A DNA stretch of 64,000 nucleotides from Desulfosoma sp. (GTDB lineage Bacteria > Desulfobacterota > Syntrophobacteria > Syntrophobacterales > DSM-9756), in NCBI GenBank assembly GCA_037481875.1, contig JBBFKY010000006.1:62001-126000 (forward strand), in the 5' to 3' direction. A program made the position numbers and the translations under genes. Positions 9,589 through 17,812 of this stretch are shown here, piece after piece; positions within the stretch are counted from its first letter, which is position 1, and each line of letters opens with the position of its first letter. The notes under the pieces are model-generated. The model was given only the letters and a program-made list of their open reading frames with translations. It had not been told where the DNA came from and made no database searches.

Positions 9589-10077
9589 ATGGAAGTTCTT
9601 GTCTTGTACTATTCGCGCAGCGGCAATACCAAAAAGCTCGCCGAATACGTCACCGAAGGGGTTCAAGCGGTGAATGGTGTGTCGGCCGTGTTGCGCTCCA
9701 CAAAGGAAGTCACTCAGGACGATTTCGTGAGGGCGGCAGGGATCATCGCGGGATCTCCGGTTTATTTCGGCGTCATGGCCACCGACCTCAAACGGGTGTT
9801 TGATGACTTCGTCGGTGTTCGCAAGAAGATGGAAAATAAAGTGGGAGCGGCTTTTGCCACCTCCGGAGATCCCACGGGCGGTAAGGAAACCACCATATTG
9901 TCGATTCTGCAATGCTTCTTGATCTACGGCATGATCGTGGTGGGCGATCCCCTGTCGGCTACAGGGCATTATGGCGTTGCATGCGTCGGAGCGCCCGATG
10001 AAAAGACGGCGGAAAATGCACGCAAATTAGGTCGCCGAGTGGCAGAACTGTGTTTGAAACTTCACGGAGCTTCTTGA
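9589..10077 (+). CDS. Flavodoxin/WrbA-like flavoprotein
   Basis: The 162-residue protein starts with a flavodoxin FMN-phosphate loop (YYSRSGNTKKLAEYV). It continues with GSPVYFGVMATDLKRVFDDF and a TSGDPTGGKETT loop, the pattern of WrbA-type NAD(P)H:quinone oxidoreductases and related flavodoxins. Its electron partner is unknown. The start is set at ATG 9589 because AAAGGAG lies nine bases upstream. An earlier in-frame ATG at 9556 overlaps the preceding gene and lacks such a site. It probably shares a transcript with the AMP nucleosidase gene. Confidence 0.82.
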   Translation: MEVLVLYYSRSGNTKKLAEYVTEGVQAVNGVSAVLRSTKEVTQDDFVRAAGIIAGSPVYFGVMATDLKRVFDDFVGVRKKMENKVGAAFATSGDPTGGKETTILSILQCFLIYGMIVVGDPLSATGHYGVACVGAPDEKTAENARKLGRRVAELCLKLHGAS

Positions 10078-10151
10078 ACAGAGCGGGTGGGTCATTAAGG
10101 CCGTCACGATCGGGAAAAGCACTGGACCCCAAGTGATTCATCGTTTCTGAA

Positions 10152-10220
10152 AAATTTAGGGGCCGACTTATCAGTCGGCCCAACCATGTTTCCTCTTGGG
10201 TGGACCCGTCGGTCCGCCCA
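10152..10220 (-). terminator. Intrinsic terminator after the sigma factor gene
   Basis: A perfect 9-bp stem (GGGCCGACT, loop, AGTCGGCCC at 10160-10181), read on the minus strand, is followed by CTAAATTTTTC, a good intrinsic terminator for the gene ending at 10227. A second 10-bp hairpin with one G-T pair sits between it and the gene (10197-10220) and has no U-tract. Confidence 0.7.
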
Positions 10221-10226
10221 TCCTGG

Positions 10227-11555
10227 TTAATCCAGATAAGGTTTCAGCAGCTCCTGCCTGCTGGGATGACGCAGCTTGCGCAGAGCCTTCTTTTCGATCT
10301 GACGGATTCTTTCCTTGGATACCTTAAAGGTCTTGCCGATTTTTTCCAGAGTTTCCCCAGGCTGTCCGCCTAAGCCGAACCTTAGCCGCAGAATCTTTTC
10401 CTCCCTGGGTTGCAAGCTGGCCAAAAGCTCCCGAGTCACCTCACTCAGTTCGTTGCTCTCACATCCTTCAGCCGGAGAGGCACAGTCCACATCCTCAATG
10501 AAATCACTCAGACGTTGTTCATCATCCCCTACGGGCATTTCCAAGGACAAAGGCTGACTTACCAAACTGAGCACCATTTCCACTTTGTCCGGCGGAATAT
10601 TGGCCCTCTGACTGATTTCTTCCGCCGTGGGTTCACGACCCAACTCCTTCACCAGTTCATGAAAGACTTTAAAAAAAAGGTTCTTCAATTCGATGAAGTG
10701 GACCGGCAAACGAATGGTGCGCGTTTTGTCGTAAATCCCTCTAATGATGCTTTGCCGCACCCACCAGGTGGCATACGTGCTGAACCTGTTCCCTTTTGTA
10801 TGATCATAACGCCCGACGGCCTTGAGCAACCCCAGGTTCCCTTCCTGAATAAGGTCGTCAAAACTCATGCCGCGGCCTCGATACCGTTTGGCAATGCTCA
10901 GGACCAAACGCAAATTGGCCTTCACCATGGCGTGCTTGGCTTCGTCGATCTCAGCAATGGTTCGATCACACTCCTCCTTCATGGCCGAAAGGATCGAATC
11001 CTGAGGCTCATCCGCCACGGCCTGATGCAAGGTTCGGGAAATGACTTTGAGCACCTTGTCCCGAACCCCTGGAAATGTCTTGGCCTGACCGAGTAGGTTT
11101 CGAACTTTTCCATGAAGGTCCTTGACCACCGGATGGTCTTCCTTGTGGCTTTCCACCAATCGCACCAGCCGGTCTTGGCCATCCCGGATCCTTTTGGCCA
11201 GCTCGATTTCCATCTCAGGAGTCAATAATGGAAAAGATGATACCTCGCGAAGATAGCACGTGACATGATCTTCGTCGAATTCCACGTTCGCTTCCTCGTC
11301 CAGCTCTGATTCCTCGACCGCCGAAGAGGGGGCGAGCGAGAATTCATCATAACGAAGATCCTTGTTTTCACTTTGAAGCAACCCGCTCTGATTGTCCTCC
11401 ACGGATTCTTCCTCTTCTAGCTGGGCAGCGAAAAGATTCTCTTCGGATCCCAGGATTCCCACGTCCAGGAGGTGCTCGTACTCGTCGTCCTCTGCCTCGC
11501 TATTGAAGCGCAGGCGCTCAAGAGGATCCAATCTTTGCCCATGCAAACTCTTCAT
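10227..11555 (-). CDS. RNA polymerase sigma factor, sigma-70 (RpoD/group 2) family
   Basis: The 442-residue sigma factor has an acidic N-terminus (about 1-90), region 1.2 (TCYLREVSSFPLLTPE), and region 2 with the highly conserved core-binding and -10 recognition stretch (GMSFDDLIQEGNLGLLKAV, then YATWWVRQSI). Regions 3 and 4 follow, ending in the helix-turn-helix FKVSKERIRQIEKKALRKL. It lacks the long non-conserved insert and full region 1.1 of a housekeeping RpoD (about 600 residues), and dnaG is not adjacent. It may therefore be a group 2 alternative factor. The ATG at 11555 is selected because AAAGGAGGA precedes it, and 37 further upstream codons are unlikely to be translated. Confidence 0.86.
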   Translation of the reverse strand: MKSLHGQRLDPLERLRFNSEAEDDEYEHLLDVGILGSEENLFAAQLEEEESVEDNQSGLLQSENKDLRYDEFSLAPSSAVEESELDEEANVEFDEDHVTCYLREVSSFPLLTPEMEIELAKRIRDGQDRLVRLVESHKEDHPVVKDLHGKVRNLLGQAKTFPGVRDKVLKVISRTLHQAVADEPQDSILSAMKEECDRTIAEIDEAKHAMVKANLRLVLSIAKRYRGRGMSFDDLIQEGNLGLLKAVGRYDHTKGNRFSTYATWWVRQSIIRGIYDKTRTIRLPVHFIELKNLFFKVFHELVKELGREPTAEEISQRANIPPDKVEMVLSLVSQPLSLEMPVGDDEQRLSDFIEDVDCASPAEGCESNELSEVTRELLASLQPREEKILRLRFGLGGQPGETLEKIGKTFKVSKERIRQIEKKALRKLRHPSRQELLKPYLD

Positions 11556-11835
11556 GGCGATCCTCCTTTCTCGGGACACCCTAGGTCTTCCTCCATGATC
11601 TTTCTTAATCTTCTCTCCGCGACCCTCCTCTTTTTTTGAGTTCACGGCACACCAAAAACGGCACACTTAGGAGACAAACCAAATATACGGTAAGTTCGAG
11701 AGAACGCCCCGTCAATGGAATTCATCAAAATGGCATGAAGAAACGGGAATTTCCAAAGCCCTTTGAAAGGAGAAGAAACTTTATGACATGGAGTACAAGT
11801 CGTCTTTTCGATCCCGCTGGAATTCTTCTTCGGTT

Positions 11836-12822
11836 TTAGATGCGAAATTCGACCACATCGCCGTCTTGAAGTTCATAGTCCTTTTGAACCATCTGGCCGT
11901 CGAAGACCGCATTCCCCCATATTCTAGCGAATTTGAGCTTCTCCACAAAGTCCTTGTGAATTTTTTCTGCAAGATCCTGAAGTGTGCTCTTTTTAGGAAG
12001 AACAAAAGGAGCGGATTTGTCGGGTTCTTTACCCGGGGCTTTGGTGTAGACGCGAATGACATCGGAAAGCGCAAAAACAGTGTCCAGTAACGTGTGCAAG
12101 CCGCGACCGGTCGCTGAAGAAACCGCCACACACGGCAGGCGGCATTGGCTCAGTTCCTGAAAGGCAAGAAAATCCTCCAGATCCGCATCCGTATCCACCT
12201 TATTGACAACCACAATCATTTTTTTCAAGAAAGGTTTCTTTTGCAAATCAGGGGGCAAGGGGTTTCCTTCCGGAAAGACTCTCAAGCCCTGAAGCACCTC
12301 CAGAGTATCCTCCAACTGTTGCAAAGGATCCGCCTTAAGGTCCACCATGATCATGACCAAATCAGCTTTACGAATCAGATCCGCCATCCATGGGTCAATA
12401 AAGTTCTTGCTGATCGGCGGTGTGTCAATAAGCTGGAATTGAATGTTTTCGTAAGGCACCATGCCCGGCGTAGGTTTCCATGTGGTATGAGGAAATTCGG
12501 CCACTTCAGGTGATGCGTTGCTTAAAACCCCTACCAGAGAGGATTTCCCCACGTTGGGTGCGCCAACCACCACGACCTGGGCGGCTCCTTCCTTGTCAAT
12601 GACGTAAGCAACCCCCTTTCGCCCCGCTCCCTTTCTCTGCTGAGCTTCTGATTTGAATTTGGCGATTTTACGGCGCAGGTCGGCGCGCAGCTTGTCCGTG
12701 CCCTTGTGCTTGGGCATGATGGTGAGCATTTCTTCCAGCGCTTCGATTTTAGCTTCAGGCGTCTTGGCTTCGCGGTAACGTTTTTCAGCTTCGAAATAGG
12801 GCGGGGGGAGATTCGCCGGCAT
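11836..12822 (-). CDS. TGS-domain GTPase of the DRG/Obg superfamily
   Basis: The 328-residue protein has an N-terminal basic, helical region (1-75) and a G domain with G1 GAPNVGKSS (87-95), G3 DTPP, G4 NKVD and G5-like SSATG. A C-terminal TGS domain (about 250-328) ends in DGDVVEFRI. This architecture is like archaeal and eukaryotic DRG proteins, which act around ribosomes and translation. The G3 motif reads DTPP rather than the usual DTPG. About 280 bases separate it from the sigma factor gene downstream. The selenoprotein-like gene is divergent upstream. Confidence 0.87.
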   Translation of the reverse strand: MPANLPPPYFEAEKRYREAKTPEAKIEALEEMLTIMPKHKGTDKLRADLRRKIAKFKSEAQQRKGAGRKGVAYVIDKEGAAQVVVVGAPNVGKSSLVGVLSNASPEVAEFPHTTWKPTPGMVPYENIQFQLIDTPPISKNFIDPWMADLIRKADLVMIMVDLKADPLQQLEDTLEVLQGLRVFPEGNPLPPDLQKKPFLKKMIVVVNKVDTDADLEDFLAFQELSQCRLPCVAVSSATGRGLHTLLDTVFALSDVIRVYTKAPGKEPDKSAPFVLPKKSTLQDLAEKIHKDFVEKLKFARIWGNAVFDGQMVQKDYELQDGDVVEFRI

Positions 12823-12849
12823 GCTTCACACCTCCTCGCCAAATCACCA

Positions 12850-12876
12850 TTGTTTCAGCAATTCTGGACTTATAAA
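12850..12876 (+). promoter_or_regulatory. Candidate sigma-70 promoter for the small selenoprotein gene
   Basis: TTGTTT at 12850-12855 and TATAAA at 12871-12876 are separated by 15 bases, a short spacer, about 85 bases upstream of the small gene. It is the best match in the interval but is not a strong one. Confidence 0.35.
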
Positions 12877-12959
12877 ATGGCATTGCCCACCTCTTCTTGT
12901 CAATGGGCTCGCAAAAGGGTATGAACGATTCCTCGTCTATCAACAAGGAAGGACACGCC

Positions 12960-13130
12960 ATGATCTCATGCCCTCAGTGCGGCCAACCTCTTCAGTGGAT
13001 TCGACAATGAAGGCGTCAGCTTTGGCGTTGCACGGTGTGCCGCCGGGACTACACCTTGGAGTCTCTTGCCGCTTTGATGGATGACGAACTTGAGGAGCTT
13101 TTGGGAGCCGTTCGAGTGGACAGATTGTGA
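12960..13130 (+). CDS. Small dual-CXXC protein with in-frame TGA, candidate selenoprotein
   Basis: Read through one TGA at codon 17 (13008-13010), this frame gives a 56-residue protein: MISCPQCGQPLQWIRQ, then Sec, then RRQLWRCTVCRRDYTLESLA and an acidic tail ending VRVDRL. Two CxxC pairs (CPQC, CTVC) suggest a zinc ribbon or redox site. I recall a family called dual CXXC motif small (seleno)protein in related bacteria, where a Cys or Sec follows the first pair; this assignment is from memory. A strong ribosome site (AAGGAAGGA) precedes the ATG, a SECIS-like hairpin follows the TGA, and a terminator follows the final TGA. If Sec is not inserted, only a 16-residue peptide is made. The function is unknown. 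Confidence 0.72.
13008..13044 (+). promoter_or_regulatory. UGA codon plus SECIS-like hairpin
   Basis: After the TGA at 13008-13010, bases 13024-13044 fold as GGCG, bulged TT, GCAC, loop GGT, GTGC, CGCC. The loop starts 23 bases after the UGA, inside the range known for bacterial SECIS elements. The bulged U and GGU apical loop match the features SelB recognises in the E. coli fdhF element. It is part of the coding frame. Confidence 0.66.
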
Positions 13131-13167
13131 CCGCACACCCTGAAACAGGGTCTGCGGTCTTGTTTCA
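13131..13167 (+). terminator. Intrinsic terminator after the small selenoprotein gene
   Basis: Immediately after the stop codon, CCGCA-C-ACCCTG pairs with CAGGGT-C-TGCGG around an AAA loop. TCTTGTTTC, a moderate U-tract, follows on the plus strand. It lies between convergent genes (alaS ends at 13205). Confidence 0.68.
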
Positions 13168-13204
13168 AGGAAAGGTCGGAAAATCGGGCTGAGCCTTCGA
13201 TGCT

Positions 13205-15868
13205 TCAGGAGGCCAGCTTGGCCTCGATCAGGTTTTCTGCGAGTTTCAACGCCTCTTCGAGTTTTTGAGGCAGATGTCCTCCTGCCTGAGCCATGTCCGG
13301 GCGCCCTCCGCCGCTTCCCCCCACCACTTGAGCCACTTCTCGAATAAGATGGCCCGCATGAATACGCTCCGTAAGGTCCTTGGTCACGCCGACCAAAAGG
13401 AAGACCTTTTCGTCGTGAACGGCTCCCAGAACCATCACCCCCGAGCTGACGCGTTCCTTGAATCGGTCGTTCATCTCCCGCAAAGCTTTGGGATCCGTCA
13501 CTTCCACACGCCGAACCAGGACTTTCACCCCGGCCGTCTCCTTGGCTTCTTCAAACAGGTCCAAAGATTTCCGGGCCGTCATGGAACTTTTCACAGATTC
13601 CAGGTTCTTTTCCAATTCCCTGATCTGGATAAGGAGCTTTTCAACGCGTTCCGGCACCTCTTGCGGTGAAGCTTTCAAACGGCGGGCCGCCGTTTCCAGC
13701 AACCGGCGCTGTTCCTGCCAAAAGTGCAGAGCGTGACGGCCCGTAAGGGCCTCAATACGGCGAACTCCCGCCGCCACACTGGATTCCTGCACGATAACAA
13801 AGGATCCGATATCGCCGCTGCGTTCCGCATGGGTGCCGCCACAGAGTTCTTTGCTAAAGTCGGCGATTTCCACAAGTCGAACTGTTTCCCCGTATTTTTC
13901 TTCAAAGAGGGCGACGGCTCCAGCTCGTATGGCTTCGTCAAAGGCCATGACATGCACATGAAGCGGTCGATTTTCCAGGATCGCCTCGTTTACGCGCCGC
14001 TCGATTTCCTGCAATTCTTCCGGGGTCACAGCCGCGAAGTGTGTGAAGTCAAATCGAAGTCTTTCGGGAGCCACCAAAGAGCCGGATTGTTTGACGTGAT
14101 CCCCCAAAACGTCACGAAGGACGCGATGCAAGATGTGCGTGGCCGTGTGATTGCGTGCTGTGTCTTTACGTTTTTGTTCATCCACTTTGAGGGTCACACG
14201 ATCCCCGGCGCGCAATTCGCCGTTTTCGACTCTTACCACATGAACCCAAAGATCCCCGGGCAGCCGCACGGTATCCTCCACAACGGCCGTTACTCCAGGA
14301 CCCCAAAGACGACCCTGATCCCCCACCTGGCCGCCGGCTTCACCGTAAAAAGGTGTCTGATCCACTACCACTTCGACCCGGCTCTCCGGCCCTGCCGCCT
14401 CGATCAAGGCGCCTTCCTGAATCAAAGCCACGACCAGGCTTTCCGTCTCCAGCCTTTCGTATCCAACAAATGCCGTGCGCACTCCTTGAGCGGCCAGTCT
14501 GCGGTACGCTTCCGAGATTTCTCTTTCTCCGCTCCCTTTCCAGTGACGGCGGGATTGCTCCCTTTGTCTCTCCATGAGGGTGTCAAAACCCGCCTGATCC
14601 ACTTGCATACCCATCTTTTTGGCCATGTCCGTGACAATGTCGATGGGAAATCCGTAAGTGTCGTAGAGTTTGAACACAAGAGACCCTGGAACAAGGGTAG
14701 CCCCTTCATCCTGAAGGCGGGCCATTTCATTGTGAAGCAGCTTCAATCCATGGTCCAAGGTTTCACTGAATCGTTCTTCTTCATGCAGAATCACTCGAGA
14801 AATATAGCTTCGATTTTCCAGCAGTTCTGGATAGACGTCCGCCATGGCATGCATCACCGCTTCCACGACGCTGTGAAGAAAGGGGCGGTTCAAACCGAGG
14901 AAACGGCCGTGGCGCAAAGCACGACGAATCACTCGCCGAAGGACGTAACCTCGACCTTCATTGCTAGGGAGCACACCATCCCCGATGAGAAAAGCCGCCG
15001 CACGCCCATGGTCGGCAATGACCTTAAAGGAGACGTCTTTTTCCGCATCCTCCCCGTAACGCAGTCCCGCTTGCGCTCCGATAGCCTCCATCATGGGAGC
15101 AAAAAGGTCTGTATCATAATTGGACGGTACTTTTTGGATAACCGCCGTGATACGTTCCAAACCCATTCCCGTGTCAATGCTCGGCTTGGGCAAAGGCTCC
15201 AGGGTTCCGTCTTCCTTGCGGTTAAATTGCATAAAGACCAGGTTCCACAATTCCAAAAAGCGATCGCAGTCGCATCCCGGTCGACAGTCCGGGCGGCCGC
15301 ACCCCATGGCTTCTCCCTGATCGATGAGGATTTCAGAACAGGGCCCGCACGGTCCGGTATCTCCCATGGCCCAAAAATTATCTTTGGTGGAAAAGGCAAG
15401 AATCCTCTCTTCGGGAAGATAGTTCTTCCAGTAGCTTCGAGCCTCTTCATCGCGTCCCAGAGACATGCCGGGATCGCCTTCGTGAATGGTGGCGTAGAGT
15501 TTATCTTGAGGCAAGCCCATGTGATCCGTAAGAAATTCCCAGGCGAATTCAATCGCTTCCTTCTTGAAATAATCGCCGAAAGAAAAGTTGCCGAGCATTT
15601 CAAAGAAGGTGTGATGACGCGCGGTATAGCCTACGTTTTCCAAATCGTTATGCTTGCCTCCAGCCCTCATACATTTTTGGCTGGAAGCGGCTCGACTGTA
15701 ATCCCGCTTTTCCTCCCCAAGAAAACACCGCTTGAACTGGTTCATACCCGCATTGGTAAAGAGCAAAGAGGGATCGTCATGGGGAATGAGGGAAGAACTC
15801 TTGACAATGGTATGGCCTTTATCGCGGAAGTAATCCAAAAATTTCTGACGAATTTCACTGGCCCTCAT
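13205..15868 (-). CDS. alaS: Alanyl-tRNA synthetase
   Basis: The 887-residue class II synthetase charges tRNA-Ala. The catalytic domain opens with RQKFLDYFRDKGHTIVKSSS and contains LLFTNAGMNQFK. The editing domain carries the zinc-binding HTATHILH motif and the ELCGGTH cysteine/histidine pair. A DHHA1-type C-terminal domain rich in glycine (VVGGSGGGRPDMAQAGG) completes the usual architecture, and the length is normal. The start is ATG 15868, preceded by AGGAG. The upstream in-frame extension of 33 codons is not conserved in character. recA lies about 300 bases upstream on the same strand. Confidence 0.97.
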   Translation of the reverse strand: MRASEIRQKFLDYFRDKGHTIVKSSSLIPHDDPSLLFTNAGMNQFKRCFLGEEKRDYSRAASSQKCMRAGGKHNDLENVGYTARHHTFFEMLGNFSFGDYFKKEAIEFAWEFLTDHMGLPQDKLYATIHEGDPGMSLGRDEEARSYWKNYLPEERILAFSTKDNFWAMGDTGPCGPCSEILIDQGEAMGCGRPDCRPGCDCDRFLELWNLVFMQFNRKEDGTLEPLPKPSIDTGMGLERITAVIQKVPSNYDTDLFAPMMEAIGAQAGLRYGEDAEKDVSFKVIADHGRAAAFLIGDGVLPSNEGRGYVLRRVIRRALRHGRFLGLNRPFLHSVVEAVMHAMADVYPELLENRSYISRVILHEEERFSETLDHGLKLLHNEMARLQDEGATLVPGSLVFKLYDTYGFPIDIVTDMAKKMGMQVDQAGFDTLMERQREQSRRHWKGSGEREISEAYRRLAAQGVRTAFVGYERLETESLVVALIQEGALIEAAGPESRVEVVVDQTPFYGEAGGQVGDQGRLWGPGVTAVVEDTVRLPGDLWVHVVRVENGELRAGDRVTLKVDEQKRKDTARNHTATHILHRVLRDVLGDHVKQSGSLVAPERLRFDFTHFAAVTPEELQEIERRVNEAILENRPLHVHVMAFDEAIRAGAVALFEEKYGETVRLVEIADFSKELCGGTHAERSGDIGSFVIVQESSVAAGVRRIEALTGRHALHFWQEQRRLLETAARRLKASPQEVPERVEKLLIQIRELEKNLESVKSSMTARKSLDLFEEAKETAGVKVLVRRVEVTDPKALREMNDRFKERVSSGVMVLGAVHDEKVFLLVGVTKDLTERIHAGHLIREVAQVVGGSGGGRPDMAQAGGHLPQKLEEALKLAENLIEAKLAS

Positions 15869-16059
15869 GAAAGGTCTCCTGTCTTTCAAACTCAGGGCGG
15901 TACCGATCCCCACGGTAACGGACAACGGCTCTTGGGGACTCCAACCCCGTTTATACGGGGACTCCAAAGACGCTCATGTCAGGAAGTTGGCCGAGAACGG
16001 ATTTTTCTCTGGAAGCGCCTTCCGCACGGACGCGTTGCCGGCTAGAAGCCCGGGCTGCC

Positions 16060-16114
16060 AGGAAAAACCACGGTTTCGGTCTTGTGGAGGGGCGAGGCGG
16101 CGCCTCGCCCCTCC
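16060..16114. repeat. Intergenic hairpin repeat, copy A
   Basis: A perfect 13-bp inverted repeat (GGAGGGGCGAGGC, 3-base loop, GCCTCGCCCCTCC at 16086-16114) lies between alaS and recA, with no U-tract. The preceding bases (CCACGGTTTCGGTCTTGTGGAG) resemble those before a second GC-rich hairpin at 37934-37990. This suggests a dispersed intergenic repeat rather than a terminator. The remaining bases between 15869 and 16163 show no gene. Confidence 0.55.
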
Positions 16115-16163
16115 AAGGAGATAACCTTCGATGTCTTGGTATTGCGAGTTTTCCAACAAGTTT

Positions 16164-17198
16164 TTAGACCTCGGCGGCTTCATCCGAGCTGACCATAGGC
16201 AACACATGGCGTTCTCGAACCTTGTTTTCGATTTCCAAAAGCAGATCAGGATGTTCTCGCAAAAAGTTCTTGACGTTTTCCCTTCCTTGCCCCAGGCGTT
16301 CCCCATTGTAGGAGTACCAGGTTCCCGACCGCTCCACGATATTGGCAGCCACAGCCAAATCCAAGACGTCACCTTCTCGGGAAATACCTCGTCCGTAAAT
16401 GACATCAAATTCCACTTGTCGAAAAGGCGGCGCAATCTTGTTCTTGACCACCTTGACACGTGTGCGATTGCCCACTTCTTCCTGTCCTTCTTTGATGGGA
16501 CCCACGCGGCGTATTTCCAAACGCATGGTGGCATAAAACTTGAGCGCGTTGCCGCCCGTGGTGGTTTCTGGAGATCCGTACATGACCCCGATTTTCATGC
16601 GAATCTGGTTGATGAAAATCACCGAGGTTTGTGATTTGCTGATAGCGGCCGTCAGTTTGCGTAAGGCTTGACTCATGAGCCGCGCTTGAAGCCCGACGTG
16701 AGGGTCGCCCATCTCACCGTCGATTTCCGCCTTGGGCACCAAAGCCGCCACCGAATCGATGACGATTACGTCAATGGCATTGCTGCGTACCAATATCTCA
16801 GCAATTTCAAGGGCCTGTTCGCCATAATCCGGTTGGCTGATCAGAAGATCATCCACCTTAACCCCAAGCTTGCGGGCATAGTGCACATCCAGCGCATGCT
16901 CGGCATCAATAAACGCGGCTAACCCTCCCTTTTTCTGCGCTTCGGCAATCACATGCAAAGCCAAGGTGGTCTTTCCCGACGATTCCGGACCGTAAATTTC
17001 CACAATACGACCTCGAGGAATCCCACCGATACCCAAGGCCAAGTCCAAAGAAAGACAGCCTGTGGAGATGACGGGAACCTGCACGGTCTGAGCCCCCTCG
17101 CCCAGGCGCATAATGGATCCCTTGCCGCACTGGCGCTCGATCTGCGCCACGGCCATGTCGATTGCTTTTTGACGATCATTGACTGCCGGTGCCGTCAT
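16164..17198 (-). CDS. recA: RecA recombinase
   Basis: The 344-residue protein polymerises on single-stranded DNA, drives homologous pairing and stimulates SOS repressor cleavage. Visible motifs are Walker [10 protein letters not shown], the [14 protein letters not shown] stretch, [14 protein letters not shown] (Walker B region) and the loop [20 protein letters not shown]. The start is ATG 17198 with AGGAGGA upstream; an eight-codon upstream extension overlaps that ribosome site. It follows thpR by 32 bases, so expression is probably linked to cinA-thpR. I see no clear SOS operator in the short gap. Confidence 0.97.
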   Translation of the reverse strand: MTAPAVNDRQKAIDMAVAQIERQCGKGSIMRLGEGAQTVQVPVISTGCLSLDLALGIGGIPRGRIVEIYGPESSGKTTLALHVIAEAQKKGGLAAFIDAEHALDVHYARKLGVKVDDLLISQPDYGEQALEIAEILVRSNAIDVIVIDSVAALVPKAEIDGEMGDPHVGLQARLMSQALRKLTAAISKSQTSVIFINQIRMKIGVMYGSPETTTGGNALKFYATMRLEIRRVGPIKEGQEEVGNRTRVKVVKNKIAPPFRQVEFDVIYGRGISREGDVLDLAVAANIVERSGTWYSYNGERLGQGRENVKNFLREHPDLLLEIENKVRERHVLPMVSSDEAAEV

Positions 17199-17230
17199 GG
17201 CACGGTCCTCCTCATGATTCAAAAAAAACC

Positions 17231-17812
17231 TTAGCGCAAACGTTCGAGCCCGCCTTGAAAGGCCAATCTTTTCAAAGGGGTGTATTGTGCTCCGTCGGGT
17301 TTGAGATCGCTTTTATACAATACGAGTTCCGAGACGTCAAAAACAACCCCTTGATACCCTTGTCGAGCCACCAACATATCCTGAAGGGATTTGAGATGAC
17401 GCCGCCCTTTGACCCTTCCTATCGTCAAGTGCGCTCGAAAAGGACGATTTTCCCTGGCAAATCCCAAAGGTTCCAGCACCCCTTCCACCCTCTGTTGAAG
17501 GCTTCTCAGCGGGCTCACATCTCCTTGAACACCGACCCACACCACTCGCATCTCACGCAAAGAAGGAAACGCGCCGCACCCCGCCGGACGTAAAGCAAAT
17601 GGAAACGTCTGGGCCGTCACAGACCGCAAGGCCTCTTCTATGGCTTCGATACGTGTGGGATCCACATTGCCGAGGAATTTCAAGGTCAAATGCACACGAT
17701 GAGGAGGAATCCAACTGACCGGCACATCCAGCTTTTGCAATGGAGCGCAAAATTCAGCTAGATCGTGCTGAACATTGGTCGGAAGATCCAGAGCCACGAA
17801 GGTCCTGATCAT
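17231..17812 (-). CDS. thpR: RNA 2',3'-cyclic phosphodiesterase
   Basis: The 193-residue 2H phosphoesterase has both catalytic HxTx motifs, HLTLKFLG near residue 40 and HLTIGRVKG near 128, as in ThpR/LigT proteins that open cyclic phosphates at RNA ends. The start is ATG 17812, whose ATGA overlaps the cinA stop codon; this fixes the start and implies translational coupling. recA follows directly. Confidence 0.9.
   Translation of the reverse strand: MIRTFVALDLPTNVQHDLAEFCAPLQKLDVPVSWIPPHRVHLTLKFLGNVDPTRIEAIEEALRSVTAQTFPFALRPAGCGAFPSLREMRVVWVGVQGDVSPLRSLQQRVEGVLEPLGFARENRPFRAHLTIGRVKGRRHLKSLQDMLVARQGYQGVVFDVSELVLYKSDLKPDGAQYTPLKRLAFQGGLERLR

Noticed and set aside
11766-11838. Short plus-strand peptide frame after GAAAGGAG near 11770
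   Set aside because: It has only 18 codons and no similarity. A ribosome site alone is not enough.
13724-16045. Long plus-strand open frame of 773 codons opposite alaS
   Set aside because: It mirrors the alaS gene on the other strand, has no domain pattern and no ribosome site. The alaS frame is unmistakable.
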